The notes below the pieces were generated by a model that was not told where the DNA came from, searched no databases, and worked only from the letters and a program-made list of their open reading frames with translations. Made by a program: the position numbers and the translations under genes. From Candidatus Poribacteria bacterium (lineage in GTDB: Bacteria > Poribacteria > WGA-4E > PCPOR2b), in assembly GCA_028819845.1 (NCBI GenBank), contig JAPPKS010000031.1:62001-126000 (forward strand): a DNA stretch of 64,000 bases, given 5' to 3'. Of this stretch, positions 63,296 through 64,000 are shown piece after piece (positions within the stretch are counted from its first letter, which is position 1; each line of letters opens with the position of its first letter).

Positions 63296-63324
63296 AGTAT
63301 ATCATAATACCAAACAATAGTCAA
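63296..63324 (-). promoter_or_regulatory. Sigma-70-type promoter for the coiled-coil gene
   Basis: On the minus strand TTGACT (63324-63319), 17 bases and TATACT (63301-63296) form a near-consensus promoter. The leader to the ATG at 63145 is about 145 bases. Confidence 0.65.
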
Positions 63325-63522
63325 CATTTTGCGACGGAGTGTGGCTTTTTTAAGTTGGATTGAGATCGACGGAACGATTAGAGAAGGCTTTAGCGAATAC
63401 ATAACGAGTGAGATATCCTTCTTTAGTTTCTCCCTTTATCAAAACCGCTCAACCAAAGCCGCAATCCAAAAAATACGGCAAAATTTAAACAACAGATAAC
63501 CAACTACTGGTCGCAGACTGCC

Positions 63523-63567
63523 AACGTAAATTTTTACGTTGACGTAACATATAATTACATATATAAT
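63523..63567 (+). promoter_or_regulatory. Promoter with overlapping operator-like inverted repeat
   Basis: A perfect inverted repeat AACGTAAA-TT-TTTACGTT (63523-63540) overlaps the first two bases of the -35 box TTGACG (63539-63544). A 17-base spacer and a perfect TATAAT (63562-63567) follow. The geometry suits repressor or activator control of the gene starting near 63779. Confidence 0.6.
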
Positions 63568-63778
63568 ATTAAGTAATGAGTTATAAGGTAGCGGGTATGC
63601 GTTAAAACCAGGTTACTAGCCGTACCGTATGTGCCACTGTTTCTAGCTAGGCGGCAAATACGAAAATTACGTGGTAAAGCCTGCGATCGAAAATGAAGAA
63701 ATCTTAAAAACACCGAAGAATCGAAGGAGGGTCGCTTTGACGATTAACGCAGTTGGTCGCAATCGTGGAAGGAAAAAA

Positions 63779-64000
63779 ATGCGCATGAATATAAAGTTGT
63801 TTTGTATTATGTTGGCGGTGTCGTCTACTTGGGCTTACGCAAAACCTAAGTTTGAAGATATAAGAGTATTTGAAGCCTCCAGTCGGGGGGCAATTTTTAT
63901 TATTAATGGAAATGAAAAGGCAATCTTGTCGTCCCCTGCAGGAGTGTTCGACATTAAGTGTTTGCAGCAAGGCATACCTCGAGGCGTCTTTTTTATTGGA
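63779..64000 (+). CDS. Secreted protein, N-terminal 74 residues (cut by window edge)
   Basis: From the ATG at 63779 (GGAAGG 6 bases upstream) the frame is open to the window end. It encodes a signal peptide (MNIKLFCIMLAVSSTWAYA) followed by FEDIRVFEASSRGAIFIING and a further beta-rich stretch. An in-frame TTG at 63737, also preceded by a strong GGAGGG, would add 14 basic residues. The family is not recognised from this fragment. A promoter with an operator-like repeat lies upstream. Confidence 0.7.
   Translation, partial: MRMNIKLFCIMLAVSSTWAYAKPKFEDIRVFEASSRGAIFIINGNEKAILSSPAGVFDIKCLQQGIPRGVFFIG

Larger units (their letters stand above)
63146..63736. other. 591-base divergent intergenic region
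   Basis: The region holds the leader and promoter of the minus-strand coiled-coil gene (hairpin 63262-63291, promoter 63296-63324). It also holds the promoter and operator-like repeat of the plus-strand gene at the window edge (63523-63567). Between 63330 and 63520 nothing recognisable is seen. Confidence 0.6.

Noticed and set aside
63704-63970. 88-codon minus-strand frame at the right edge
   Set aside because: It is antisense to a plus-strand frame with a signal peptide, ribosome site and promoter.

Overview
The window looks like a chromosomal segment of a Candidatus Poribacteria-type (or closely related marine/sponge-associated) Gram-negative bacterium. The main evidence is the surface-protein C-terminal tail found three times (NYPNPFNPETWIPYQL), together with PorV-like and beta-barrel outer-membrane proteins, paired phytanoyl-CoA dioxygenases, sugar-isomerase/epimerase and Gfo/Idh genes, and a DUF1549/DUF1501 pair. 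Base composition is moderate and fairly even. No rRNA, tRNA, CRISPR array, prophage or complete insertion sequence was seen. Taxonomy is an inference from protein style, not from a marker-gene comparison.

Layout. 1-8.8 kb: the 5' end of ftsZ on the minus strand, then metabolic genes (a 6PGDH-like dehydrogenase, M32 carboxypeptidase, fdhD, lpdA, a GNAT acetyltransferase, queC, a TrpD-like phosphoribosyltransferase). 9-12.3 kb: a minus-strand envelope operon (VanZ-like protein, small secreted protein, fibronectin-type-III lipoprotein, beta-barrel). 12.4-21.4 kb: a lipoprotein, infA with a basic N-terminal extension, a CinA-like gene, a DUF1015-cysteine synthase pair, a TIM-barrel isomerase, rlmN-gatB, and moaD-moaE. 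21.5-27.4 kb, plus strand: nicotinate phosphoribosyltransferase, a TIM-barrel protein with an SDR, endonuclease V and an AlaC-type aminotransferase. 27.5-36.7 kb, minus strand: a PorV-like protein, an arabinokinase-like GHMP kinase, an efflux adaptor with a TolC protein, a 14-repeat Ycf48-like protein and a CopD-like membrane protein. 37-43.5 kb, plus strand: a heptosyltransferase-like GT9, a Gfo/Idh oxidoreductase and the DUF1549/DUF1501 pair. 43.5-47.6 kb, minus strand: a divergent Nramp transporter and recG.

48-55.8 kb is the most unusual part. Three tandem paralogous genes encode secreted HAF-like repeat proteins with the FlgD/Por-type tail. The first and third are each broken by a single-base insertion; the middle one is intact but carries an in-frame GC-rich palindrome. 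55.9-61.9 kb holds an Ldh-type dehydrogenase, two phytanoyl-CoA dioxygenase-like genes, an FG-GAP/UnbV lipoprotein interrupted by an in-frame TGA, and a TlpA-like lipoprotein. The right end has an intergenic region with small ORFs, a membrane-anchored coiled-coil protein built from 11-residue repeats, and a secreted protein cut by the window edge.

Regulatory signals are unusually easy to read here: several promoters match sigma-70 consensus with 17-base spacers, and three hairpins look like intrinsic terminators. Most operon links are inferred from short gaps or overlapping stop/start codons.
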